64,000 nucleotides of DNA. Source: Bifidobacterium sp. ESL0800 (lineage in GTDB: Bacteria; Actinomycetota; Actinomycetes; Actinomycetales; Bifidobacteriaceae). Each line of letters starts with the position of its first letter. The first letter of the stretch is position 1. Positions 1 to 10,607 of the stretch are shown piece by piece. The stretch spans positions 248,001-312,000 of the forward strand of contig NZ_CP113913.1 of assembly GCF_029395355.1 (NCBI RefSeq). Reading direction: 5' to 3'. The translations under genes and the position numbers were made by a program. The notes under the pieces are model-generated. The model saw nothing but the letters and a program-made list of their open reading frames with translations. It was not told where the DNA came from and did not search any database.

Positions 1-163
1 GGCGGCGGCGAAAAAGCAGGCCGAGATCCTCGCCCCCTGGCTTGATATGGATCCAGACGCGAGGCTCGACGGCGACCCGGTCTCCTTCCTGCTGGCCATG
101 GCACCCGATGCAGCGCGCGTCGGCAAGGTGGACGACCGCTGGATCTTGGAGGAGACGCAATGA
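1..163 (+). CDS. folK: C-terminal end of a protein, probably HPPK (FolK), partial
   Basis: Only the last 53 codons are present, read in the frame starting at base 2 and ending with TGA at 161-163. The tail contains APWLDMDPDARL, which resembles the C-terminus of 6-hydroxymethyl-7,8-dihydropterin pyrophosphokinase, where a phrase of the kind VLAPWxDxDPDA is common. FolK makes the pyrophosphorylated pterin used in folate synthesis. The next gene overlaps it by 4 bp (ATGA) and encodes a DUF3180 protein, which in actinobacteria typically follows folK; the context is therefore as important as the residues. The start and catalytic region lie outside the window, so the call is an inference. Confidence 0.5.
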   Translation, partial: AAAKKQAEILAPWLDMDPDARLDGDPVSFLLAMAPDAARVGKVDDRWILEETQ

Positions 164-717
164 GTGCGCGACGAACCCCATGGTGGTATTACGTAATAGC
201 AGCGTTGATCGGTCTGCTTTTCGGTGCGATGCTGGTCAAATCCGATGAAGTGAGCGGGCTTTCGCTGATTGGCGCGCCTTGGTTCGTCGCCTTCATCCTG
301 GTATTGCTCGGTGCGGTGGTTCTGATACTGGCCCTGCAGGTTCACCAATATGCCATCACCGACCCGGCCAGGCGCAAAAGCTGGATCGACCCCACCAAAG
401 CCGTCTACACGCTGGTGCTGTGCAAGGCGCTCGGCATTGCCGGAGCCGGGCTGGCCGGCTGGTATTTTGCACAGTTTCTGTTGTGTCTTGGTCATTGGGG
501 CATCCCGTATTTCCAAAACGTGATCATCCAATGCTCGGTGACCACGATCATCTGCCTCGCCGACATGGTGGTTGGCATCATCGGAGAATGGCTCTGCCAG
601 CTGCCGCCGAGCGAAGGCGCGGAGAACCCGAAGATCAAGGCCGCCAAGCGCCGTGAACGCCAGCGCAAGCTCGCCGCCGGAAGCTCCATGAGCAAAGACG
701 ATATTTCCAAGCAATAA
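160..717 (+). CDS. DUF3180 family membrane protein
   Basis: A 185-residue membrane protein of unknown function. It begins with a basic stretch (RRTPWW) followed by about four hydrophobic segments, near residues 8-26, 38-60, 83-105 and 120-145. It has the DUF3180-type signatures of a Trp-rich start, LCKALGIAGAGLAGWY in the middle and CQLPP after the last membrane segment. The C-terminal 35 residues are basic and charged and probably cytoplasmic. The start codon overlaps the upstream stop as ATGA, so translation is probably coupled to the folK-like gene. Family assignment rests on motif resemblance and on the folate-gene context. No molecular role is known. Confidence 0.7.
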   Translation: MSARRTPWWYYVIAALIGLLFGAMLVKSDEVSGLSLIGAPWFVAFILVLLGAVVLILALQVHQYAITDPARRKSWIDPTKAVYTLVLCKALGIAGAGLAGWYFAQFLLCLGHWGIPYFQNVIIQCSVTTIICLADMVVGIIGEWLCQLPPSEGAENPKIKAAKRRERQRKLAAGSSMSKDDISKQ

Positions 718-816
718 TTATTCTTCGGTAATTCGAACATTTCTCGTTGTTTCCTGTTTTCTGGCAGTACTATGTCTTGTGTCAGAGCTGTTAGATCTAC
801 TCCAAAGGTGGGGCAT

Positions 817-2130
817 ATGGCAGGAAATAAGGGAATGGAGCAAACTCGCGCTCAAAAGCTGGAAGCGGGTTCAAAGACCGGCGGGGTCATGCTCATCGCG
901 GCCTTGATGACAGGTTATTCCGTGATCTACATGGACAAGAACATGATCTCGACCGCGATTATCCCGATTTCGTCGCAGTTCCATTTGGACACCGGCCAGA
1001 CCGGGCTCATCATGTCGATGTTCTTCCTGGCATACTCGATTATGCAGGTTCCCTGCGGCTGGCTGGCCGACAAGTTCGGTGCCAGGCGGGTGCTGATGGC
1101 CTCCATGGTGTTCATAGCCATTTTCTCCTACCTTTTCGGGGCCGTCAGCGGTCTTGCGCTGTTCATCGTCATCCGTTTCGGCGCCGGCCTCGGCCACGGC
1201 GGCTATCCGCCTAGCTGCTCGAAGGCAATAGCCGAGAACTTCCCGCGCAAAAAACGCACGTTCGTCCAGTCGCTGATTCTGTCGACAAACGGTATCGGAG
1301 CCATCCTCGCTTTCACGCTGGGAGCCCATCTGGTGGTCCGCAACTGGCGTGTGGCCTATGCCGTTCTGGGCAGCCTTTACCTCGTCGCGTTCCTGATGAT
1401 ATGGATATTCGTCACGGACGGCAAGAGAGAGGACGCAACCGAAGTCGAGAAAGCCGATGCGGTCGATGAAGTCGAACAGGTCGAGCCGGGCAAACAGACT
1501 GCGCAAGTTGCTATCGCGGAGCCGGAAGAGAAGCCGAAATTCACTCAGGTCATCAAAAACCGCAACGTCATCGTGTTGTTCATCGCCATGTTCCTGGTCA
1601 ACGTCATTTCCTACGGCAATATCTCCTGGCTGCCTTCCTACATCACCAAGACGTACGGCATGTCTATGGGCAAGATGGGCTACATTCTGGCCTTCAATGC
1701 GATTTTCACCACCGTGGCCACGATTTTCTCGGGTACGCTGCTTTCCAAGTTCTTCCTGCACAAGGAACGCCAGGCGACCGTCGTTTCGGCTCTCCTTGTG
1801 GCCGTGCTGATCGTGGCGTTCGTGCTCTCGAAGAATCTTGTGGTTTCCATCATCATGCTCATTCTGCTGAGCATGATCTGCGCTTTGGTGTTCACGAGCA
1901 TCTTCACCTGGCCTCATAAGATCATGGACGCACGCGTCATCGGCTCCGTCATCGGCATCGTCAACACCGGCGGCACGCTCGGAGGATTCGTGGCGCCGGC
2001 GGCCATCGGCTACCTCGTCAAGGCGATGGGAGGCTCGTTCGTCCCGGCCTTCCTGTTCCTCGCAGGCGTGGCGGTCTGTGTGGCGATCACGGTGCTGTTC
2101 GTGAAGGTCCCGGAGCAGAAGAAAGACTGA
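817..2130 (+). CDS. MFS transporter, possibly for the AbgB substrate
   Basis: A 437-residue major facilitator superfamily carrier with about 12 membrane segments in two halves. The MFS motif A is visible in the loop after the second segment (GWLADKFGARRVLM). An acidic, charged loop of about 45 residues near residues 205-250 separates the halves. I chose ATG 817 because AAAGGTGGGG lies just upstream; an in-frame ATG at 772 has no such site. The next gene, 188 bp downstream on the same strand, is an AbgB-like amidohydrolase, so the carrier may import N-acyl amino acids or aminobenzoyl-glutamate-like compounds. The substrate is inference; it is not an AbgT family protein. Confidence 0.85.
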   Translation: MAGNKGMEQTRAQKLEAGSKTGGVMLIAALMTGYSVIYMDKNMISTAIIPISSQFHLDTGQTGLIMSMFFLAYSIMQVPCGWLADKFGARRVLMASMVFIAIFSYLFGAVSGLALFIVIRFGAGLGHGGYPPSCSKAIAENFPRKKRTFVQSLILSTNGIGAILAFTLGAHLVVRNWRVAYAVLGSLYLVAFLMIWIFVTDGKREDATEVEKADAVDEVEQVEPGKQTAQVAIAEPEEKPKFTQVIKNRNVIVLFIAMFLVNVISYGNISWLPSYITKTYGMSMGKMGYILAFNAIFTTVATIFSGTLLSKFFLHKERQATVVSALLVAVLIVAFVLSKNLVVSIIMLILLSMICALVFTSIFTWPHKIMDARVIGSVIGIVNTGGTLGGFVAPAAIGYLVKAMGGSFVPAFLFLAGVAVCVAITVLFVKVPEQKKD

Positions 2131-2318
2131 ACCGTCGCGATTGGATAGTGAGGATTTCGGTTTTCGCTGTCGATGATCGCGTATCGCTTTTCGGTTTGAT
2201 TATCGTGCGCCGACTTTGGTCTCAGATAATCGGGGCATCGATTCCCGGCTTTCGTGCAACAAGGCACGGATACCGATATTCAATGATGATTTGTGGTAAT
2301 TATTAGAAAGGAAATGTC

Positions 2319-3764
2319 ATGGTTGACACTGACAAGCAACGCATCATGGACATCGTCGACGAAAAGAAAGACGAGTTCATTGCGGCGTCCGATCATATTT
2401 GGGAGACCCCGGAAACCCGGTTTACGGTTCCCAAATCCGTAGAACAGCACTATCAGCTGTTGGAAAAGGAAGGCTTCAGGATTCAGAAGGGCGTTGGAGG
2501 CATGGATTATGCCTATATCGCCACCTACGGATCAGGCAAGCCGGAAATCGGCATCACCGGTGAGTATGACGCCTTGGGCAATTCCAGCCAGGAAGCCGGC
2601 AATCCCAAGCGCAAGCCCGTGGTCGAGGGCGGCCCCGGTCAGGCGTGCGGGCACAACCTGCTCGGCATGGGCGCCGTGGGTGCCGCCGTGGCCATCAAGA
2701 CGTTCATGGAAGAGAAAGGCATGAGCGGAACCATCAAGCTCTTCGGCTGCCCGGCCGAGGAAAGCGGTTACGGCAAGGCGTTCCTGGCCCGTGCGGGTGT
2801 CTTCGACGGGCTGGACGCGGTGTTCACCTGGCATCCGCAGGATGTCGGCGGCATGGTGGCCTGCGCGACTCTGGCGGTGATGCAGGCGAACTTCTCGTTC
2901 AAGGGCATAGCCGCCCATGCTTCTTCGGCCCCTGAGCAGGGCCGGGATGCGCTTGACGCCGCCACGTTGATGACGGTGGGCGTCCAGTTCCTGCGCGAGC
3001 ATGTCATCGAGGAAGCCCGCATCCATTACGCCTACCTCGATTCCGGCGGCGAATCCGCCAACGTGGTCCATCCCACTGCAAAGCTCTATTTCTTCGTCCG
3101 CGCGCCGAAGCTCAGCCAAGCCAAGGATATCTACGAACGTGTGGTCAATATCGCCAAAGGCGCCGCGTTGATGACCGGTACCGAAATGTCGATCGATTTC
3201 GATTCCGCATGCGCCGATTACCTGCCCAACCATCCGCTCACCGAGATGATGGACAAGAATCTTCGGCTCGTCGGCCCCTTGCATCTGAGCGATGAGGAGG
3301 AGAAGTTCGAAAGAGCTTTGACCAGCAACAACGCGCCGAGCATCAAACAGAATGTGATCGCCCGCAACAAGGCCGCGTTCCCCGAAAAATCCGATGAAGA
3401 GATCAAGCGGATTTCCGAGGCGGGGGTGTGCCCCGAAATCAGCCCGATCGTCTACACCACCAGCACCAAGGGCATCGGCTCCACCGATGTCGGTGACGTC
3501 AGCTGGTGCGCGCCCACCGCGCAGTTCGCCTATGCCTGCGAACCGCAGGGCTGCTCGCCGCACACCTGGGAGTGGGTCGCCAACGGAAAGTCTTCGGTCG
3601 CGCACAAGGGTCTGATCAATTCCTGCAAGATCCTCGCGCTTACGATCTACGACGCATTGACCGATCCCGAACTGCTGAAGCAGGCGCACGACGCCTGGGT
3701 CAAGGACCTCAACGGCGAACATTACGAGTCCGTGATTCCGCCCGAGACCCAGCCCCACGGCTAA
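2319..3764 (+). CDS. M20 family amidohydrolase, AbgB-like
   Basis: A 481-residue metallopeptidase-fold amidohydrolase that closely resembles E. coli AbgB, subunit B of p-aminobenzoyl-glutamate hydrolase. Visible matches include GEYDALG, GQACGHNLLGMGA with the metal-binding His, GCPAEESGYGKAF with the catalytic Glu pair, TWHP, FKGIAAHAS, GRDALDAATLMTVG and the late STDVGDVSW. These enzymes cleave an amide bond using two metal ions and act in the cytoplasm. Length matches the family. The start ATG follows GAAAGGAAA. No AbgA partner gene is present, so it may act alone on another N-acylated substrate supplied by the upstream MFS carrier. A strong terminator follows. Confidence 0.85.
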   Translation: MVDTDKQRIMDIVDEKKDEFIAASDHIWETPETRFTVPKSVEQHYQLLEKEGFRIQKGVGGMDYAYIATYGSGKPEIGITGEYDALGNSSQEAGNPKRKPVVEGGPGQACGHNLLGMGAVGAAVAIKTFMEEKGMSGTIKLFGCPAEESGYGKAFLARAGVFDGLDAVFTWHPQDVGGMVACATLAVMQANFSFKGIAAHASSAPEQGRDALDAATLMTVGVQFLREHVIEEARIHYAYLDSGGESANVVHPTAKLYFFVRAPKLSQAKDIYERVVNIAKGAALMTGTEMSIDFDSACADYLPNHPLTEMMDKNLRLVGPLHLSDEEEKFERALTSNNAPSIKQNVIARNKAAFPEKSDEEIKRISEAGVCPEISPIVYTTSTKGIGSTDVGDVSWCAPTAQFAYACEPQGCSPHTWEWVANGKSSVAHKGLINSCKILALTIYDALTDPELLKQAHDAWVKDLNGEHYESVIPPETQPHG

Positions 3765-3788
3765 CGTTTTTCGGTTATCTCATACTGC

Positions 3789-3835
3789 TGCTGCCGGCGC
3801 GATTGACTGATCGTGCCGGCAGCATTTGTTTTTCG
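3789..3835 (+). terminator. Rho-independent terminator after the amidohydrolase gene
   Basis: A 15-bp stem with one G-U type pair (TGCTGCCGGCGCGAT paired with ATCGTGCCGGCAGCA) and a 6-nt loop is followed by a T-rich run. Confidence 0.9.
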
Positions 3836-3923
3836 TTTTATCGTCGGGATTGGCCGATTGCTTTGGCTTGGGCTGTTCCGTCCGCCGAATTGCCGGATTA
3901 CCGGTCTTGCCGGTCGGCAGGAT

Positions 3924-4850
3924 TTATTTCTTTTTCTCGTCTTTCTTTTCGGGCACACGGATGGTGGCTTCCTGTGTCATCGCGGCGAGCATCCTGCCGT
4001 CGACGGAGTAGACCTTGGCGACGCCGAGGGCACGGCCGTGACCGGCGACCGGGGCGTCCTGCACGTAAAGGTGCCATTCGTTCATATCGATATCGTCGTA
4101 GAACCACATCGCGTGATCGATCGAAGCATAGAAAATGCCGGGCGTGGAAATGCTCAGGCCCGCGCGGCGAAGGTCCGGTTCCATCATCACCTGGTCGCAT
4201 TCCAGCGCCAGCAGCGCACGATGGACGTTGCGCGAAGCCGTGACCGGGCTGGCCATGCGCATCCACACCATCTGTTTGCCAGAGTCGGCATTAGCGCTCT
4301 CCTTGTCGGGGGCGAGCATGACGGTTGAGCCGATGTGACGGATGTCGAACGGCGATTGCGAAGCATAATATTTGGCGAACCCGGATTTGTCGGCGTAAGG
4401 CTCCATCAGGTCTTTGGCGCTGGTCAGCGTCTCCGGGTCAGGAAGGTTGCCTGGCATCGCGTCGCTGAACTCAACGCCCGACTGGCCGGCCTTCTGCAGG
4501 CTTACCGTGGCCGTGAACAGCAGTTGTTCGCCCTGCCTGGCGTCCACGCGGCGGGTGGAGAAGGAGCGGCCGTCACGCAGCGATTCGACCTCGTATCGGG
4601 TCTCTTCGTCGAGCTTGCCGACCTTGATGAACGTGGCGTGGATGGAGTTGACGACTTTGCTTTCGTCGGTGGTGTCGGCCGCGGCGATCATGGCCTGTGC
4701 GGTCATCTGGCCGCCGTAGATGCGTTCGGTGGGGTAGTAGAGGTTCGTGGCGTCGCGGAAGACGGTGCGTCCGCCCTGCTCTTGACCGGCATTGAGCTTG
4801 AGTGCTTCCACCGCCTGCTGTGCCGCGTTGCCCGCCTTGACTTCCGCCAT
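3924..4850 (-). CDS. tesB: Acyl-CoA thioesterase II, TesB-like
   Basis: A 308-residue double-hotdog thioesterase that hydrolyses acyl-CoA to free fatty acid and CoA. The first hotdog has YPTERIYGGQMTAQAM; the second has SIDHAMWFY and EWHLYVQD, followed by GRMLAAMTQEATIR. These correspond to the TesB active-site Asp and Gln regions. Length agrees with the family, with a short Lys-rich extension at the C-terminus. An AGGAG-type site lies just before the ATG. It is transcribed away from a 424-bp gap that holds the paired palindromic elements and lies downstream of ettA. Physiological substrate is not visible. Confidence 0.88.
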   Translation of the reverse strand: MAEVKAGNAAQQAVEALKLNAGQEQGGRTVFRDATNLYYPTERIYGGQMTAQAMIAAADTTDESKVVNSIHATFIKVGKLDEETRYEVESLRDGRSFSTRRVDARQGEQLLFTATVSLQKAGQSGVEFSDAMPGNLPDPETLTSAKDLMEPYADKSGFAKYYASQSPFDIRHIGSTVMLAPDKESANADSGKQMVWMRMASPVTASRNVHRALLALECDQVMMEPDLRRAGLSISTPGIFYASIDHAMWFYDDIDMNEWHLYVQDAPVAGHGRALGVAKVYSVDGRMLAAMTQEATIRVPEKKDEKKK

Positions 4851-4985
4851 ATCACTCCTTATTTCTGTCGAATAAACGCTTATGCGAGTCTATCCGCGCC
4901 GCCGAACTTTTCGCCCCCATTTTTTTTATCCGCTTATTTTTCCCTAGGCTTATCGGATTTTGATATATCTGCAAAGCCGTCTACA

Positions 4986-5246
4986 TGACGTATGGATGGC
5001 GGGGATATACAATGCTTCGGCACCCTCCAGGCCGGTAGGCCAAGCTTTACGCCTCAGCATCGCATATCCCCGCCATCCATACTCAACGGGACGAACTCGC
5101 TAAAGAGAGACTTGTTCATCAGCGCGACTTTATCATTAGAAAGGTTGAGTGGTGGGGATGGGGATATGCGATGTCAGACCGTAAAGACTTGGCCTGAGCG
5201 GCCCGGAGCGTGTCGGACATTGTATATCCCCATCCCCACCACGTCA
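4986..5246. repeat. Inverted pair of covarying palindromic elements (MITE-like)
   Basis: Two homologous elements of about 100 bp lie in opposite orientation. Element 1 (arms 4990-5008 and 5064-5082) and element 2 (arms 5149-5167 and 5224-5242) each have perfect 19-bp arms around a 55-56-nt centre. The arms share GGGGATAT, but the outer 11 positions differ at 7 sites, and every change is matched in the partner arm. The centres align after reverse-complementing one copy (shared ACAATG, GGCCAAG, TTTACG, CATCGC). The outer ends read TGACGT and ACGTCA. This explains most of the 424-bp gap between ettA and tesB. Whether it acts as RNA, DNA or a mobile element is unknown. Confidence 0.85.
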
Positions 5247-5274
5247 ATAGGAATGAAACGACCGATTAGTTTCT

Positions 5275-6951
<1,677 letters not shown>

Positions 6952-7281
6952 GTATTCGTTCCTTCGTTGTTAATGTGTGCTTTGTCTCATTGCGTTTCAA
7001 CCATTCCGCCGGGTTTGACCAACCCGCGGATTCAAGCCAATTTTGGCATATCGAGTAGACGTTTGAAGGTTTCTCGGCTCTCCGTTTAATGTCGCTTTTG
7101 TGCGTTTTGTCTAGAAATGACGTTCAAGCGGGAACAAATGGACTCAGCGATATGTTGGGTCTGGTAATGTGCTCATTTCAACCTGCACGTTGTGACGTCA
7201 TACGATTATGCTTGATTTGATTAAGCCGACCGCGACTGGCGGATTGAAAAGTATTTGGAAACCCTTGAAGGGAGCGGCGCG

Positions 7282-8172
7282 ATGGAAGCGAATATGACCA
7301 ACTTGCCGGCTGGTCTGCCGGAGGCTTTGCCTATCGAGAACCCGCTGAGCTCGGCCGATGCCCGTGTGCCGGCCGAAATCGAGCAATCCTCGGGTCTGCT
7401 GTTGCAGGGCAGGCGCCTGCGTTCGTTCGCCTATACCACCGATGCCGCCGTGATCCACAACACCAACGCCGACGCCATCCTCGCCGTCTACCCGTTCACC
7501 GGTCAGCCGGTCATCAATCAGGCCGTGCTTTCCGTGGCTCAGGCCCCGGTTTTCGTAGGGGTTGGGGGAGGTACCACCACCGGTACACGCGTGCTTGAAC
7601 TCGCTGTGTTCGCCGAGATGCAGGGGGTTGCCGGCGTCGTGCTCAACGCTCCCAGCGAGGTCGAGATCGTGCGCGAGGTCGCCATGACCGTCCACGTTCC
7701 CGTCATGGCGACTGTGGTGCAATGGGGCGATATGGTGGCGCGCAAGATCGAAGCGGGCGCGAAGATCATCAACGTTGCCGCCGGCAGAAACACCGCCGAA
7801 GTGGTCGCACACATCAAAGACCGGTATCCCGAAATCCCTGTGGTCGCCAGTTCCGGCGGGTCGGCCGAATCGATACGCGAGACGATAGAGGCCGGTGCCA
7901 ACGCCCTTTCCTGGACGCCGCCGAGCGCCACCGACCTGCAGAAACGGATGATGGAACGTTACCGTCGCGGCGAAACCGGACATCCCGATGGCGCCCCAAA
8001 CGCCCCCAGCTCGCCGTTGCCCAATGTCAATGCAAATGGCACGACGAAGAGCTTCTACACGTCCACGGCCAGCATGGGCCATCCATACACGGATGTTCCT
8101 CAAGCCAAGCAGCCGAGCCCGCGCCACAAGAAGCAGACCCCGCCGAGCGGTGCCGTCGTGGAATCGAACTGA
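7282..8172 (+). CDS. Conserved TIM-barrel protein of unknown function
   Basis: A 296-residue protein whose central 220 residues look like a phosphate-binding TIM barrel of a family often labelled only 'hydrolase' in Gram-positive bacteria. Visible blocks are LQGRRLRSFAYTTDAAVI, NADAILAVYPFTGQP, VFVGVGGGTTTG, GVAGVVLNAPSEVEIV, GAKIINVAAG, VVASSGGSAESIRETIEAG and ALSWTPPS. The Gly-rich GVGGG and SSGGS turns fit a ligand phosphate site at strand ends. The last 65 residues are Pro/Ser/Asn/Gln-rich and probably disordered, unlike the compact family core. I chose ATG 7282 because AAGGGAG lies 7 bp upstream. The reaction is unknown. Confidence 0.65.
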   Translation: MEANMTNLPAGLPEALPIENPLSSADARVPAEIEQSSGLLLQGRRLRSFAYTTDAAVIHNTNADAILAVYPFTGQPVINQAVLSVAQAPVFVGVGGGTTTGTRVLELAVFAEMQGVAGVVLNAPSEVEIVREVAMTVHVPVMATVVQWGDMVARKIEAGAKIINVAAGRNTAEVVAHIKDRYPEIPVVASSGGSAESIRETIEAGANALSWTPPSATDLQKRMMERYRRGETGHPDGAPNAPSSPLPNVNANGTTKSFYTSTASMGHPYTDVPQAKQPSPRHKKQTPPSGAVVESN

Positions 8173-8204
8173 GGAATCGTTTCACGGATAATGTGGGGCG
8201 CGTC

Positions 8205-8213
8205 TGATATACT
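8205..8213 (+). promoter_or_regulatory. Extended -10 promoter for the DEAD-box helicase gene
   Basis: TGATATACT matches an extended -10 (TGnTATACT). No -35 at normal spacing is evident. Transcription would start near 8220, just before a stem of TGAAGCCG (8227-8234) with CGGCTTCA (8260-8267), so the 5' leader probably starts with this hairpin. Confidence 0.5.
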
Positions 8214-8285
8214 GAATTGTCCATTATGAAGCCGGGGTCCGCAACTATAAACGACAGGTCGGCTTCAATCTTTTGAAAGGCTATT

Positions 8286-10415
8286 GTGCCGAAGCGTCGT
8301 ACTCATAAAAATAATTCAGACGACTCTGCCGATTTTAGCGGCGAGCGGCATGCAGAATACGAAATGAATAATCCTGATTCCCATAATTCCAAATCGAAAA
8401 AGGCCGAAGAAGCGGCCGAAAGCGCGGCTGCGTACGCCAAGAGCGGAGACCAGCCCGAGCGCACTTTCGCGCAACTCGGTGTGCCGGGTCCGCTGGTAAG
8501 CGTCCTCGCTCGCGACGGCAAGAGTGTCGCTTTCCCCATTCAGGCCGACACCCTCGGCGACTCGTTGGCCGGGCGCGATGTGCTCGGCCGGGGCGAGACC
8601 GGCAGCGGCAAGACCTTGGCGTTCTCGATTCCTCTGGTCGCTCGTCTAGGCGAAACGGGCGAAGGCGAGGCGGTGATGCGCGATTTCGAGCGTATGGACC
8701 GCGGCGACCGGAACGCCCGCAAGCGCGCGATGCTGCCGCATCCGCACGGCATGATCCTTGCACCCACACGTGAACTGGTCAACCAGATCAACGAGGTCGT
8801 GGCTCCGCTCGCCGCCGCCTACGACATGCAGACCGCCACCATTTACGGCGGCGTCAAATATAGCCGTCAGATCAACGAGCTCAAGGCCGGTGCCGAAATC
8901 ATCGTCGCCTGCCCGGGCCGACTCGAGGACCTGCTGCGTCAAGGCGCGCTGTCCATCGAGGACGTCGAGGTGGCGGTGCTCGACGAGGCCGACGAAATGG
9001 CCGATATGGGCTTCCTGCCGTCCGTGCAGCGCCTGCTCGAACAGGTCGACCCGAACGGCCAGCGTATGCTCTTCTCCGCGACGCTCGACCACGGCGTCGA
9101 CAAAGTGGTGAAGCAATTCCTACACGACCCGAAGATCCACGAGATCGCGCCCGCCGACGCGCAGGTCGACACCATGACCCACCACGTTTTCGAGGTCTCA
9201 CAGGGCAACAAATACGAGGTCATCCGCGAGCTCGCCAGTGGCAAGGGCAAGCGCATCCTCTTCACCCGCACCAAGTACCAGGCCAAGAAGATGGCCGACA
9301 AGCTTGTCAAAGAAGGCATCCCCGCCGTCGATCTGCAGGGCAATCTTTCGCAGAACCAGCGTGACCGACACCTCGCGGCCTTCACCTCAGGCGACGTCAA
9401 TGTGCTGGTGGCCACCGACGTGGCCGCGCGCGGCATCGACGTCAGCGACGTGGAAATGGTCGTGCAGACCGAGCCGCCGGAGGATCCGAAATCCTTCCTG
9501 CACCGCTCCGGCCGCACCGCACGTGCCGGCGAATCCGGCGACGTGGTGACCCTCGTGCTGCCGCAGCAGCGTCGCGACGCCCGCCAGATGCTGCGCCGTG
9601 CCGGTATCAAGGCCAAGAGTCAGCAAATCGTTCCGGGTGCTCCCGAACTCGAGGAACTGGTGGGGGAGCATGCCCCGCTGGTCGAAGGCTGGACGCTCAC
9701 GGTGCCGGTGGTCAACCGCCGAGCCGGACGTACCGGTCGTGGTGGACGCAACGAAGGCCGTGGAGGTCGAGGTGGCTACGGTCGTAAGGACCGTGGCGGA
9801 CGTCGTGACCGCAACAACCGTCATGAAGGCGCGCATCGTTCCCTCGATAAACGTGATCGCCATGAATCCCGTGACGATTTCAACGAGGGCGGCTACGACG
9901 GCAGACGAGGAGGTGCGCGCAAGCATCGCGATTTCGACGATGTGTCTTCGCACGGCTTCCGCGATTCTCGCCGTGACGGACATCGCGGCCACGGCAATCC
10001 CCGTTACGATGACGGGCAAGGCCCCATCGACGGACGTTCGTCGCGCGGCCGTCGCGATGACCGCCGTTCGCGTGATTTCTACGATGACGGTTATCGCAAG
10101 AACGGCGGCAAGCGTTCGCGTCATTCCGATTTCGATGACCGCGGCAAGCGTGGCGGCAAGAAGCACTATGGCGACAAGCGCTCCGGCGGTCGCGACGGCG
10201 GCTATGAGGGTGGATATGGGCGCGATGCCTACTCCTCCCGTGGAGATCGACGTCACAACGGGCACGGCAAGTCCGAAGGATACGGACACGGCCATGGCCG
10301 CAACGAGGGCTATGAGGGCCGTTCCGACAACCGTGGCCAGCGCTCGCGTAAGGCCGAGGGCTTTCGCCACGGGCACGGCAAGCGTCATTCGACCCCGTTC
10401 CGCCGTTCGCGCTGA
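8286..10415 (+). CDS. DEAD-box ATP-dependent RNA helicase with long basic tail
   Basis: A 709-residue cytoplasmic RNA helicase that unwinds RNA duplexes. Core motifs in order are the Q-motif region (FAQLGVPGPLV), RGETGSGKT, APTREL, CPGRL, VLDEADEMADMGF, FSATLD, then in the second RecA domain ILFTRTK, TDVAARGIDV and HRSGRTARAGESG. The last 220 residues form a low-complexity tail of Arg, Gly, His, Asp and Tyr, typical of RNA-binding or condensate-forming tails in actinobacterial helicases. The start is GTG at 8286 after GAAAGG. A leader of about 65 nt with a hairpin precedes it, which could serve cold or growth control (inference). A terminator follows at 10488. Confidence 0.92.
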   Translation: MPKRRTHKNNSDDSADFSGERHAEYEMNNPDSHNSKSKKAEEAAESAAAYAKSGDQPERTFAQLGVPGPLVSVLARDGKSVAFPIQADTLGDSLAGRDVLGRGETGSGKTLAFSIPLVARLGETGEGEAVMRDFERMDRGDRNARKRAMLPHPHGMILAPTRELVNQINEVVAPLAAAYDMQTATIYGGVKYSRQINELKAGAEIIVACPGRLEDLLRQGALSIEDVEVAVLDEADEMADMGFLPSVQRLLEQVDPNGQRMLFSATLDHGVDKVVKQFLHDPKIHEIAPADAQVDTMTHHVFEVSQGNKYEVIRELASGKGKRILFTRTKYQAKKMADKLVKEGIPAVDLQGNLSQNQRDRHLAAFTSGDVNVLVATDVAARGIDVSDVEMVVQTEPPEDPKSFLHRSGRTARAGESGDVVTLVLPQQRRDARQMLRRAGIKAKSQQIVPGAPELEELVGEHAPLVEGWTLTVPVVNRRAGRTGRGGRNEGRGGRGGYGRKDRGGRRDRNNRHEGAHRSLDKRDRHESRDDFNEGGYDGRRGGARKHRDFDDVSSHGFRDSRRDGHRGHGNPRYDDGQGPIDGRSSRGRRDDRRSRDFYDDGYRKNGGKRSRHSDFDDRGKRGGKKHYGDKRSGGRDGGYEGGYGRDAYSSRGDRRHNGHGKSEGYGHGHGRNEGYEGRSDNRGQRSRKAEGFRHGHGKRHSTPFRRSR

Positions 10416-10487
10416 AATACGCAAGATGGCGTGAGTGACGAGTCGAATGGCAAATAGCCGTTGGGCTCATCAAAGGCATTAGTCAAT

Positions 10488-10517
10488 GGTGTCGCGGATT
10501 ATCGCGGCACCTTTTTT
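10488..10517 (+). terminator. Terminator after the DEAD-box helicase
   Basis: A 9-bp stem (GGTGTCGCG with CGCGGCACC, one G-U pair) is followed directly by a run of T residues. Confidence 0.85.
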
Positions 10518-10607
10518 GTATTTCATCGCCGTAGTCTGTTCAAATGTGAACAGCTAACGAATCTGCGCCAGTTATGGAGCTTGCTGGAACCGTGCACTCG
10601 TCTAAAA

